64,000 nucleotides of DNA from Patiria miniata (Eukaryota; Echinodermata; Asteroidea; Valvatida; Asterinidae): contig NW_024037064.1 of the NCBI RefSeq assembly GCF_015706575.1, positions 13,989,606-14,053,605 on the forward strand, in the 5' to 3' direction. The stretch's first letter is position 1. Every line of letters starts with the position of its first letter. Both the position numbers and the translations under genes were made by a program. Positions 1-8,295 of this stretch are shown one piece after another. The notes under the pieces were generated by a model, which saw only the letters and a list, made by a program, of their open reading frames with translations, was not told where the DNA came from and did not search any database.

Positions 1-5
1 AATCT

Positions 6-887
6 ATGAATGTCATTGACCATGAACAGTTTGAAATTACAGGTGTTACTGTCTGGGTCGATGATGATCTCAGTATCACTGGTTGTGATGAGGCTCTCGG
101 TGGTAGCTCAAGTAGTATTGCACAGATAAACAAAGACTTTGAACAGGATGTAGAAATCATACAAGCTAATCAACCTGTGAATTTAAAGTTTGTTCCCCTG
201 GATTATGACCAAAAGATTGCATTGTGTAAGAAAAGTGGTGTGACCAACATTTGTCTAGATGCTCATGAAATTCCGGTGAAATGTTAAAAGTTGAGTAAAC
301 CTGATTCTATAAAGAAAATTCAAGGTGACGGTAACTGTTTCTACAAAGCTATTTCATATGCTATTTCAGGAACTGAAAATAATCACATACAGCTCAGAAT
401 GGCAATTGTTCAATACTTGCTGGAAAATGCTGCTCAGTTTAGATGCTATTTACGTGAAGGTTACAGGACAGTACAAGAGTATGTCACAAATGCAAGATTG
501 TGTAACAATGGAACATGGGCTACTGAGGTAGAAATCATTGTAACAGCACACATGTTGGATGTCGGTATTAACACGTATGATGATGCCAATAAGTGGTATT
601 TATTTTCAAATAGATATACATGAACAGACAGTAGTAGTGACAATTCAGTGCAGTCAGGAATTTATTTGCACCACAAAAATCAGGTACATTATGATTTAGT
701 GACAAGTGTACATGGGTCCAGAAGAAAGGTACTAGACAACATTGAGGAGCATGATCACAATGCATCAAAAACACAAGTGTTGAAAAGATCAAAGAGACGC
801 AAACTTGTTAATGTAAGGAAGAGGCAAAGAACTAACCGAGACCAGCAAAGGGAAAGATATCACAGAAAGAAAATAAACAAAATATAA
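6..887 (+). pseudogene. Helentron OTU-like cysteine protease region (decayed)
   Basis: The translation from 6 begins in the linker before the protease. It matches the same linker in copy 2 (from 63014). The OTU domain follows at about 306-700: the nucleophile motif GDGNCF has its Cys codon at 336-338, and the catalytic-His motif NQVHYDLV has its His codon at 687-689. OTU proteases cleave ubiquitin chains, and such domains are known in animal Helitrons. The frame is interrupted by a TAA at 285-287 and a TGA at 621-623. Copy 2 reads through at both places (GAC and CAA-type codons), so these are nonsense changes of this copy. A Lys/Arg-rich tail ends at 887. The family assignment rests on motifs and on the second copy; activity is not expected. 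Confidence 0.8.
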
Positions 888-1763
888 ATGATGCTGTAAA
901 TGTCAGAGAGAAGAAAAAAGGTGCAAAGAAAGAAATATATCATAGTTGTGTGCAATACAGACAAGGTGCTATTGAGTATTGCAAAAGGAGATATAAAGAA
1001 AATGCGGCAAATATCACAGGGGTCATGAGGAAAAGATACCATGAGAATGCTGATTATAGCGAAGGAAGAAGAAATGTGCCCCCAAAAACAGTAAGAGAAA
1101 ATACAATACAATGATTTTTCATATAAACATGCTCATATTAAATCTATGAAAAATAAGTACCATAGTGATTCATCATATATAAATGCTGTCATTAAATCTA
1201 TGACAAAAAAGTATCACAGTGATTTATCATATAGAAGTGCTCTTATTAAATCTATAAAAAAGAAGTACCATACTGACTTATCATATAAAAATGTTCTTGT
1301 TAAATCGATTAAAAAAAAGTATTCTTTGAACAAATTATATAGGATGAAATTGATAAATTTTAAGAAAGCAAAATACCACAGGGATCAGTGTTATCGTGAG
1401 AATAGGAATCGAAGGAATGCTGAACGAGAAAAAAGAAAGAGAGCAAGTCAATGTATTATGAGCAACGTAATGAGAAATTGGAGGCAAGATGTGTCATCAG
1501 GACCTGAATATATTTGTGCAGTTTGTCATAAACTCCTTTTTGGAAAGCAGGTTGTAAAGTGTAATCAAAATAAATACAGAAGTGACGATTGCATATATCA
1601 TAAATATCTGCATAAGTGTGCCAACAATGAAAGTTGTGGTGATAAGTGTCGTGTGGCAGAATCAAGTAGATCAAGTTTGTGGATTTGTTATACATGTCAC
1701 AGGAAATTGCTTCAGAACAGGATACCAGCAGAAGCTTGTGCGAACAATTTGGCATTGGAAGAT
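888..1763 (+). pseudogene. Helentron basic KKKYH-repeat linker and zinc finger
   Basis: Between about 900 and 1400 the translation is a run of ~20-22-residue basic repeats built around (K)KKYH.D.SY.....IKS, with at least four recognisable copies at 1146-1400. The frame changes near 1100-1146. From about 1507 to 1730 there is a Cys/His cluster with pairs C..C near 1516 and 1555, an HKC segment, CGDKC and CYTCH. This resembles the zinc-finger region that precedes Rep in Helitron proteins. The frame then reads NNLALED up to the Polinton insertion point at 1763. Role by inference: DNA binding by the transposase. The repeats are also tandem at DNA level (about 60-65 bp per unit) and could expand or contract. 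Confidence 0.65.
1759..1763. repeat. Left target-site duplication (AAGAT) of the Polinton
   Basis: AAGAT directly precedes the Polinton terminus AGTAGTAGGGG and is found again at 20640-20644 after the other terminus. Polintons usually duplicate 6 bp. Here five bases match for certain, and a sixth (AAGATA) matches if the first A of the terminal repeat is counted. Confidence 0.85.
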
Positions 1764-1924
1764 AGTAGTAGGGGAGGTGGGGGTACGGGACCAAAATGGA
1801 AAAAAATCTGCGGCCAGCCTGGACACGCCGCTCTCGATTCTAAAAATAATTGGGGAAAAATATAGGGGAATCCCCCGATGCAATTTTTTTTTTAAAAATC
1901 TGACGTCGGGTTTGGGAGCAAAAA
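1764..1924 (+). repeat. Polinton left terminal inverted repeat
   Basis: Starts AGTAGTAGGGGAGGTG and runs to the poly-A stretch near 1924. Its reverse complement is at 20485-20639 with about seven substitutions and small homopolymer length differences. The outermost ~36 bp are identical. Confidence 0.92.
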
Positions 1925-2218
1925 AAGAAAAAATGTGTGCCAAGTCAGAGCCTGTCGCTCTGGAGTTCAAAATAAAAATCTGTCATCGCTAAAATGAGGT
2001 GATGTCACCACCACGTGACCTTGAAACTCGAGACAAAAAAATTAGCTCCTCTACCTGTGAAAAGGTAAAGAAGCTGTTTTTATATAAAAAATTGAGAGTA
2101 ATATGTTCAGACCGACGAGTACTTGAAAAATTAATAAAACATAATATCGGTTTTTATTAAACATATCAATGACTTTTTTTCAGAGTGAAAACCTCAGCTA
2201 TCTAATAAAACAGATCAA

Positions 2219-2659
2219 TGCGTTCACCACATAATCATCGAGAATGGTTATTTAGTTTGTGAAACGTGCGGTGAAATAGTCTCGCGTTACTTTGATTTTT
2301 CGGCAGAAAATGCGCAAGAAGATCGTATCAATTGGTCAATTTTAAAAAGAAATAAAAGAAAAAATGTGGAGAAACTTATTTTGTCTGTGTGTCCAGAGCA
2401 AGACTCAGAAGATGTCCAAGAAACAATCAATAAATATAACAAGCTCGTTAATTACGAAACATTGAGGGGAAACGGATGTGTCAAACGCTCGTTAATAGCC
2501 GCGAGTTATCATCACGTCGTTGGATTAGACAAAGAACGAGTTAGAGATTTATTTAAATGGACTCAAAATCAATTTAATAAGGCACTAAAAAGATACGATG
2601 ACCACTACAATAAAGGCGGGGCCGAGGGTAACACCCTAGGAGGTGAAATAGAGGTATAA
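2219..2659 (+). pseudogene. Polinton TFIIB-like protein (zinc ribbon plus cyclin-like fold)
   Basis: One continuous frame contains a C..H ... C..C zinc-ribbon pattern at about 2219-2290 (residues CVHH then LVCETCGEIVS). A helical region near 2485-2610 follows, with KRSLIAASYHHVVGLD, resembling the cyclin-fold repeat of TFIIB/TFB proteins. The zinc ribbon plus a following all-alpha domain is the TFIIB layout. Such factors are known in large DNA viruses, where they recruit RNA polymerase to viral promoters. It is the first gene inside the left terminus and points inward. It converges on the minus-strand gene ending at 2688. The start is not certain: the first ATG in frame is at 2366, but the zinc ribbon lies upstream in the same frame. 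Function is inferred from motif spacing only. Confidence 0.5.
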
Positions 2660-2687
2660 CTCGGTGGATCGCTTTCATAATGTTTAT

Positions 2688-3344
2688 TTACCGAGAATTT
2701 GAACTTGTAAGTTTTTCGATAAGAGATTTTTTTTCTTTTGCCAGCCGTTCGTCTACCCGTTTTTTAACTTCTTTTTCAAAGTCTGTATCGTTTTTAATTT
2801 TTTGAAGCTTTGTGCTGGTCTTTGTTCTTATTTTCTGCTTAAGCTCGTTAAATTTTACGAGCTCTCTCGTAATCAGTAAGAACTCTTCGTGCGATATATC
2901 TCCGTCGTTGATGGCTTGAGACACGTATTCTTCAATCGTGTTAAGTTTGGAGTCCGCTAATATTTTAATCTGGTCGTGCTTTTTCAGCTTGGCGGATAAT
3001 CGCTTAGACGCGATTCTAAGCAGAATATCTACACCAAAAGCGCCTATAAACGTTCCTTCTAACACCAATCCAACTGGGGCTGATATAAAACCCAAGAGAG
3101 CGGGGATACTGACAGCCCCCGCTAAAGCCCCCAATCCTTCTAATCCTATCTCTACGTTATTAATAGTGTCGATCATTCTCTTTATTTTTTTATAAGTGCG
3201 CTCTCGGTGGTCTCTCTCTTTCAAGATTAAAGATCGAATCTCTTCAATCTTTTTAAGTCTGTACACTTTTGTTTCTTCGTTACTATTTAATCGGAGTACA
3301 TCTCCAGAAATATCGGGGTATAACGCCTTACCATCTACACTCAT
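2688..3344 (-). CDS. Polinton coiled-coil protein with central hydrophobic segment
   Basis: 218 residues, uninterrupted. The N-terminal ~70 residues are charged and helical. Residues ~72-106 are hydrophobic and glycine/alanine-rich (LGALAGAVSIPALLGF and following), probably one or two membrane passes or a membrane-active helix. The remainder is Lys/Glu-rich coiled coil ending in a very basic tail. I do not recognise a named family. Position and composition fit a minor virion protein such as a membrane-lytic or DNA-packing protein, but that is inference. A TTTTTAATATAAAAAGA motif (3346-3362) lies just upstream of its ATG and is shared with other Polinton genes. Confidence 0.6.
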   Translation of the reverse strand: MSVDGKALYPDISGDVLRLNSNEETKVYRLKKIEEIRSLILKERDHRERTYKKIKRMIDTINNVEIGLEGLGALAGAVSIPALLGFISAPVGLVLEGTFIGAFGVDILLRIASKRLSAKLKKHDQIKILADSKLNTIEEYVSQAINDGDISHEEFLLITRELVKFNELKQKIRTKTSTKLQKIKNDTDFEKEVKKRVDERLAKEKKSLIEKLTSSNSR

Positions 3345-3370
3345 GTTTTTAATATAAAAAGATTTTAAAA

Positions 3371-4521
3371 TTAAAAGATCTCTAACTCTATCATTATACT
3401 CACACCCTTGTTGTTGATGATCTGTCCTTTTTCACCTATGATTGAAAATGTCAGTTTGTCGATTATACCGTTTTTAAGTTTTTTGAAATCCTCGACTCTA
3501 TCAGGCTCGGGTTCGCGCGTACCCACGGTTTTAAGATGTCAGACGGACGACCATCAAAAAAGTTTTTACTCGTACTTAATTGCGGGCAGCGAATAAACCA
3601 AAATTTAAACGGATTAACGTCGTAAGACCCCGCATACACCACTTTAGGTATCAGTCTTCCTTTGGGTAAATTAAGTAATTGAGATACTTCTCTGTTTAAG
3701 CGCAATTTGAGATTTACGTTGGTTACCACCAACGTCACCTTTTTAGATTCTCTAAATATTCGAAAACTTACACCGGGTATATAATTTAAAATGAAATCGA
3801 ACCAATCGACGTCGTACCACCCCGGTGGTATGGTGACTGAACCAGTGACTCCGGCTGGTAACGGCGCTAAAAGACTCGGAGAAATAAAATCTAAATTATC
3901 ACCAGACACGACAAGACTCCCCCGTATTGTTATCCCAGCATTTCTAATTATTCTCGCTCTTGGTTCGCTTGTTATACCGTCGAAATATTCTAGCGCTATC
4001 TTTTTACCTTCTATGATGAAGTTGTAACTGTCAACTGAGATGTTCGCCAAAAAATTAATCGTATTTTGTTGTACGTCGGTTAGTGGTCTTTCTTGATTTT
4101 TATCTAGTAAAGCTCTTTGTATTTCAGTTATTTTTTTTTTTTCTTTTTTTAACGATTCTAAGCACAGTCTAGTCTATCTTCTTCGTACGCTTCTATAAGA
4201 TCGTTTATAACTGTTGAAAGTATTTTCGTCGTTAAAAAAAGTCATACGGTATCTCAGGTATCAACGATTCAATAAATTCTCTATCTGTTCTTACTTCTAC
4301 ATCTGAGTCAACCCGTGTGCCTCTTCTACCATCATCAGGTCTTTAGCTGGTCTCCCATCTATATGCGTATGCCAATCAATCTCCGTGGCGCTGGAAATAT
4401 TAAAATATCCGGGGTTAAACATCACGCTTTTTACGCGTACAGATTTGTGACCGTTTAGATTATCTACGACGTCTTCTAATTTAAACGTCTGCTCATTTTG
4501 AAACAAGTGAAACGAATGCAT
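3371..4521 (-). pseudogene. Polinton probable minor capsid (penton-like) protein, broken
   Basis: Minus-strand coding-like sequence spans this interval. The N-terminal part (from 4521) has VKSVMFNPGYFNIS and the middle has VTIPPGWYDVDWFDFIL, patterns of beta-strands and turns. A FWFIRCPQLS segment follows, and the C-terminal part has LTFSIIGEKGQII. That beta-rich C-terminal pattern is like the tail of the smaller jelly-roll proteins of Polintons and related elements. The family link is by memory of such patterns, not by a search. The gene appears broken, with about two breaks. It lies downstream of a promoter-like AT motif shared with the divergent gene at 4563. Confidence 0.5.
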
Positions 4522-4532
4522 TTATTTGAAAG

Positions 4533-4548
4533 TCTTTTTATATTAAAA
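4533..4548. promoter_or_regulatory. Promoter-like AT motif between divergent Polinton genes
   Basis: TCTTTTTATATTAAAA lies between the minus-strand gene starting at 4521 and the plus-strand gene starting at 4563. The same core occurs just upstream of the genes at 3344 (minus; 3346-3362), 7082 (minus; 7085-7098) and 15508 (plus; 15490-15503). A looser copy lies at about 8080-8095. Reuse next to start codons suggests a shared promoter element. Confidence 0.45.
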
Positions 4549-4562
4549 CTGAAACTAAAGTA

Positions 4563-5312
4563 ATGGCTGCTTTTATGTTGTTAAAAAAGCAGATACAATC
4601 GATAGCTGATCAGGTAACGAGACAAGTAAATCAAAATGTGGCCAAGGCAACCGAGCCAAAGCATCAAGCTGCACCGCAAGCAAAGATTTTAAACAGCACT
4701 AAACCCAGTAAACTGGAAGTTATAGTTAAAAATACCAACGGGTTTTTAACCATTTTTCCCGACTTAACCTCGGACTATAAATTGCCTCACGTTGAGACGG
4801 ACGAGGATGTAGATTGTTGGAAATCACACCCCATGTCGTTTTATCAAAATCAGTTAAATTTTGCAATCTACTGCGCTACTACGGGCTGCGGTATTGGATT
4901 TGATCTTTTAAACGCGAGCAACCGTTACGTTTGGGCTATCTTTAACTTTCATTTATATTTTACGGTCAGAAAGATCCTGTACGACTTTGCCGCTCCTTTA
5001 CCGGGAGATGACGCATTTAACGCTCTAGACAACAGTTATAATAACAGAGCATTTACCGATACCTGTTTGTTGTTTGGCATAGATCAAAACAAGTCTTTTA
5101 AACAAACGAGAGACACAAAATCTAACGTTTTGGGTACCTCGTACAGCTTTAATAAGGGCAAGTTTGTGGCGGTTGGTGAATACGATAGAGCATTACCCAT
5201 CAAACCCAACGTTATTTACGGCGGCTACCACGGTCTAGATAGCCCTAAAAAGAGTGGAAGCAGTTACGTTCCTTGGACGGTTATTTACATCGAACAAAAT
5301 GAATCAGTATAA
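4563..5312 (+). CDS. Conserved Polinton protein with LNFA..CATTGCG motif
   Basis: 249 residues with no interruption. Residues 1-55 are Gln/Lys/Ala-rich and probably disordered. The core carries LNFAIYCATTGCGIGFDLL at residues ~98-116, then VWAIFNFHLYFTVRKILYDF and PLPGDDAFN. This pattern recurs in Polinton structural-region genes of many invertebrates as far as I recall, but I cannot name a solved function. No membrane segment is obvious. The ATG at 4563 follows a promoter-like motif by ~15 bp, which supports the start. The next gene follows within 6 bp, as in a compact viral transcription unit. A virion component is the likeliest role by context. Confidence 0.6.
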   Translation: MAAFMLLKKQIQSIADQVTRQVNQNVAKATEPKHQAAPQAKILNSTKPSKLEVIVKNTNGFLTIFPDLTSDYKLPHVETDEDVDCWKSHPMSFYQNQLNFAIYCATTGCGIGFDLLNASNRYVWAIFNFHLYFTVRKILYDFAAPLPGDDAFNALDNSYNNRAFTDTCLLFGIDQNKSFKQTRDTKSNVLGTSYSFNKGKFVAVGEYDRALPIKPNVIYGGYHGLDSPKKSGSSYVPWTVIYIEQNESV

Positions 5313-5317
5313 AAGGC

Positions 5318-5551
5318 TTGGTTAGATTTTATACCCGACACGAGTTTGTTTACCCCCGCGGGAATCATACACCCCCAGAGCCTATGACGAACGATGTTGT
5401 ATCACCAACACCAACACCAACACCTACACCTACAGTTTTAACCCAAGAGCCCACAAAACTACAAACTCACCAAGACGAAAAACTATCGTTGACGGTAGGA
5501 ATATTAGCTATCGTTGGCATGGGTATTTTGGCTTACGAGGCAACGCGATAA
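5318..5551 (+). CDS. Small Polinton protein: PT-repeat linker and C-terminal membrane helix
   Basis: 77 residues. The middle is a (PT)n run (PTPTPTPTPT) and the C-terminus has one hydrophobic helix, LTVGILAIVGMGILAY, followed by a short basic end. It lies 6 bp after the preceding gene and ends just before a perfect hairpin, so it probably closes a two-gene plus-strand unit. The start may be a non-ATG codon or lie at the internal Met. The family is not recognised. Confidence 0.45.
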   Translation: MVRFYTRHEFVYPRGNHTPPEPMTNDVVSPTPTPTPTPTVLTQEPTKLQTHQDEKLSLTVGILAIVGMGILAYEATR

Positions 5552-5571
5552 GTCACCCTCTAATCTCCCAA

Positions 5572-5618
5572 AAAAAAATAAGCCTTACCAGCACACAGTT
5601 GGTAAGGCTTATTTTTTT
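5572..5618. terminator. Perfect 19-bp hairpin between convergent Polinton genes
   Basis: Arms 5572-5590 and 5600-5618 are perfect inverted copies (core AAGCCTTACCA / TGGTAAGGCTT) around a 9-nt loop, flanked by A-run and T-run. It lies exactly between the plus-strand gene ending at 5551 and the minus-strand gene ending at 5643. A bidirectional transcript-end signal is inferred, as in giant viruses where hairpins mark mRNA 3' ends. Confidence 0.65.
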
Positions 5619-5642
5619 GTTTAAACTTGATTACAACTATAA

Positions 5643-6422
5643 CTACCATCGTTTTTGCAGGTACGCAAACACCAAGGCTCCCACACCCAAAAACAAAGCC
5701 CACACGTGTTCGGCCAACCACGATACGGACTTACTCAACGCGTTAAATATCCAACTGAGTACGCTGCCTATGATACCCGGCAGAGCGCCCAACGCGCTCA
5801 CTCCGAATTTTTTAAGAGCAGATGCAAAATTAGCGAGTTGTTTTGAAATCCACTCTTTGATACCGCCTTTTGGTGTTGGTGTTGGTGCAGGTGCTGGCGA
5901 TGGCGCGGGTGGGGCAACCGCACCTCTCACGCTAGCGACGATGCTACTCACTATCGTACTGATGGCTAAACTCAAGGCGGCTAAAATACTCACTACGTTC
6001 CCAACTTGTTCTCTAAACAGAGTTCTAATCTTTTCTGCCAGAGTCGTGTCGCCGCCTAATATTTTATTAGTCGTTTCTTTGATTCTAGCGATCTGACTTT
6101 TGAGCCCTCGTTCGTTGGCTTTTGCGGCTTCTAATCTGGCGGATCTTTCAGCGTCTAAGTCGCTCAATTTATCGTTTAACTCTCGTCGTTCTTCTTCGCT
6201 GATCCTATGATCACCTAATTCATGTTCGGCATCAAATATCTCTTGGTCTAGTTCTGCGAGACGCGCTAAATTAAGTTCCAGGTTACCTCTCAACGTCTGA
6301 AGACTTTTGTCTAAACCCTGGAGTTCTCTGTAATTCAGTCCTTCCGTTTGAGCGCCAGTGTCGCGTTGTAAATCGTCTATAATCTCGGTTACCTCATCGG
6401 TGACGCTTGGTAGTTCTGTCAT
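5643..6422 (-). CDS. Polinton coiled-coil and membrane protein
   Basis: 259 residues open, and the frame stays open upstream of the first Met at 6422. Residues ~30-125 are a long heptad-type coiled coil rich in Glu/Leu/Arg. A hydrophobic segment VVSILAALSLAISTIVSSIV is followed by a Pro/Ala/Thr hinge (APAPTPTP). The C-terminal ~85 residues contain LGALPGIIGSVLSWIF and a final membrane helix, ALFLGVGALVFAYL. I recall this Pro-hinge/GIIGS/W-rich architecture from other Polintons. Its role is unknown, perhaps a virion membrane or internal protein. It converges on the hairpin at 5572-5618. Confidence 0.55.
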   Translation of the reverse strand: MTELPSVTDEVTEIIDDLQRDTGAQTEGLNYRELQGLDKSLQTLRGNLELNLARLAELDQEIFDAEHELGDHRISEEERRELNDKLSDLDAERSARLEAAKANERGLKSQIARIKETTNKILGGDTTLAEKIRTLFREQVGNVVSILAALSLAISTIVSSIVASVRGAVAPPAPSPAPAPTPTPKGGIKEWISKQLANFASALKKFGVSALGALPGIIGSVLSWIFNALSKSVSWLAEHVWALFLGVGALVFAYLQKRW

Positions 6423-6547
6423 GGGGATACTCTCGGGTTGTACTTTTTCGAGTTTATCTTTTAGTTTGGCAAGTATTGTTGGTTTATAGTCAGCGATTTT
6501 GAGGGTGTCGCGAATAAATGCGGTACCATATTTACTTTGTAAGGTAC

Positions 6548-6817
6548 TTAATTTGTAATATATTCTTTGACCACCTCGTCTATAAGATAATGGTTCTCGA
6601 CCTTTATATGTTTTAACGTATAGATTTCTGTCTTTACCAATTTGTCTTTACCAGATAATCTGCTTATTGTTCCCGTGCCGAGGACGCTTTCTGAGTCTAG
6701 CGGTGGTGTAGTAGTATCAAAGTCGTCATCTACATTGGTCTCTGCTACATCATCATCATCGTCATAATCATCTGTTCTTTCGTAGTCTGGATCTATCTCA
6801 AATCCACCATCAGCCAT
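6548..6817 (-). CDS. Small acidic Polinton protein
   Basis: 89 residues, strongly acidic in the first half (YDDDDDVAETNVDDDFD), then a basic/hydrophobic end (KTEIYTLKHIKVENHY). It lies directly upstream of the coiled-coil protein gene and may be part of the same transcription unit or polypeptide; I leave them separate. There is no recognised domain. The ATG at 6817 is the only good start. Confidence 0.4.
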   Translation of the reverse strand: MADGGFEIDPDYERTDDYDDDDDVAETNVDDDFDTTTPPLDSESVLGTGTISRLSGKDKLVKTEIYTLKHIKVENHYLIDEVVKEYITN

Positions 6818-6839
6818 TTATTTAATAAACCTATTTAAC

Positions 6840-7082
6840 TTATGCCGTTTTCATTATACTGCCCGGTAGTATACCCTGGGTCACCAACCAATTTTGCGTG
6901 GCCAGAGCTCCACTTATAATGCCCGTCAGTTTAGCCGCATCTTCTACGCTTAGTTTGTTTAAATCCGGCACTTTCATTTTGAGTAGTTTATTTCCTACCA
7001 TAGCGTATCCCATCGAAAGACCCGATATGACGGCTCCGTGATAAATCGTATTAGCTATTCCGTTGGTGTCAAAGTTACTCAT
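6840..7082 (-). CDS. Small conserved Polinton protein (MSNFD...)
   Basis: 80 residues, intact. It has two weakly hydrophobic glycine-rich stretches (IYHGAVISGLSMGYAMVG and LTGIISGALATQNWLV) separated by a basic KLLKMKVPDLNKL segment, so it may be a small two-pass membrane protein. The motif TTTTTAATATAACA at 7085-7098 sits immediately upstream of the ATG, supporting the start. Similar short proteins accompany Polinton capsid genes, but I cannot name the function. Confidence 0.5.
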   Translation of the reverse strand: MSNFDTNGIANTIYHGAVISGLSMGYAMVGNKLLKMKVPDLNKLSVEDAAKLTGIISGALATQNWLVTQGILPGSIMKTA

Positions 7083-7118
7083 CGTTTTTAATATAACAGT
7101 TTTTAAATTGCTGGTTTA

Positions 7119-7370
7119 TTCCATGTCTAGCGTTTTTGGGGCGCTGGGTGTAGTGGGTTGCGTTACTACCGGCACTGGCTGTACAACCGGCGCAGTTGCC
7201 TTACTTTTTAGTACCAGCAACCCCACTCCTATTATAGACGCTATAGCCCCCCCCCCCCCATCACCCAAGAGTTGTAGTCCGGTGAGCTCGTAGCTTCGTC
7301 CGATGTTACGTTCATTTTTGCTAATTTTAATTTCATCTGTCTATTGTGCTCGGCTAAAGCTTTACCCTGC
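7119..7370 (-). pseudogene. Small Polinton single-pass membrane protein, broken
   Basis: Minus-strand coding-like sequence with a charged N-terminal part (KLKLAKMNVTSDEATSS), a hydrophobic helix (AIASIIGVGLLVL) and a Pro/Thr/Val-rich tail (VVQPVPVVTQPTTPSAPK) ending in a stop at 7119. It contains a 10-base homopolymer. It looks like about one break. The family is unknown. It lies between two other small minus-strand membrane-protein genes and is probably co-transcribed with them. Confidence 0.4.
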
Positions 7371-7402
7371 TGTATTCGTTAGGATTTTTAGTCTTGGTCA
7401 CT

Positions 7403-7965
7403 CTACTTACCGTCGGTGATGGCGATGTTTTTATCGGTTGGGGCGTCTCTGTCTCTGCTGGTTGAGCTGCAGGCGTTGCTGTCGCTGTTTTCTGATCTTC
7501 CATTTATTATATTAGGTTTATTAAATTTCAAATGTTTTGTTGTGATAATCGTAGCTACTAAGGGTGATATTAAAGTTCCGTACTTGTAACAAACGTCGCT
7601 CAACATACCAGCCATACTCGCGCTTATAATAGGATCGGAACTCAAGTCGTTGGTGAGTTCTTCTTCAGAATCTATAGTGACGTTATACCCTAAAACTTGT
7701 ACGGGTGTAACAACAGCTAACACTCTCGAAAATAGACTTAAAGTGTATTTACCAACAGTTTGAACAATTTCATTTCCAAATTTAGTTTCGTACAGATGAT
7801 ATAATTTGTCGAGTTCTTTGCTGTCAAGAGCTTCGATATGTTTAACGGTATATTCCTTTCCCAATACTTTCTAGAGTTTCCGGCTGCTACGACACCGCAC
7901 AAACGATCTTTATGTTCTGCGTTGGGATCTTGTTCGTTCGTTAAAGTAAGTTTTAGGTCCTCCAT
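7403..7965 (-). pseudogene. Polinton membrane-associated protein, broken
   Basis: Two overlapping minus-strand open stretches (7738-7965 and 7403-7864) cover this region. The upstream one starts MEDLKLTLTNEQDPNAEHKD and has CGVVAAGNSRKYWERN. The downstream one has helical segments with TVGKYTLSLFSRVLAVVTPV and a hydrophobic TLISPLVATIITT, then a disordered acidic/Ser tail. They may be one gene with about one break. There is no named family. The start at 7965 faces the divergent intergenic region with 22-bp repeats. Confidence 0.4.
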
Positions 7966-8295
7966 TTAATTAGTAAGGAATTTAATTTTGTTATAGCTTT
8001 TGCAACTTTGTTACAAAAGCAAAGGTATTCGTAGGTGTAAAACGATAGATTAAGCGATATGATAATAGCCAAAAACATTTAATATAAAGCTAGTTTAGTA
8101 GTTTGCTGTAATCAACTCAATAGTTAGCTGTAAACAACTCAATAGTTAGCTGTAAACAACTCAATAGTTAGCTGTAAACAACTCAGTAGTTTGCTGTAAA
8201 CAACTCAGTAGTTTGCTATTATTTTGCTGATTTTGTTACAACAAAATGTAGAAAAAAATTACATATTTTTTATATCTATATAATAAATAGAACCC
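7966..8295. promoter_or_regulatory. Divergent intergenic region of the Polinton with 22-bp direct repeats
   Basis: 330 bp between the minus-strand gene starting at 7965 and the plus-strand gene at 8296. It holds a short hairpin near 7996-8020 (GCTTTTG ... CAAAAGC), an ATTTAATATAAAG motif at ~8080-8093, and five direct 22-bp repeats (AACTCAATAGTTAGCTGTAAAC type) at 8114, 8136, 8158, 8180 and 8202. It probably acts as a two-way promoter or a protein-binding array. Confidence 0.5.
8114..8219 (+). repeat. Five 22-bp direct repeats
   Basis: Consensus AACTCARTAGTTWGCTGTAAAC with exact 22-bp spacing. The first three copies have CAATAGTTAGC and the last two CAGTAGTTTGC. No spacers, so not CRISPR. 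Located in the divergent Polinton promoter region. Confidence 0.8.

Noticed and set aside
8114-8219. CRISPR-like array
   Set aside because: The 22-bp units are directly adjacent with no unique spacers, in animal Polinton DNA.
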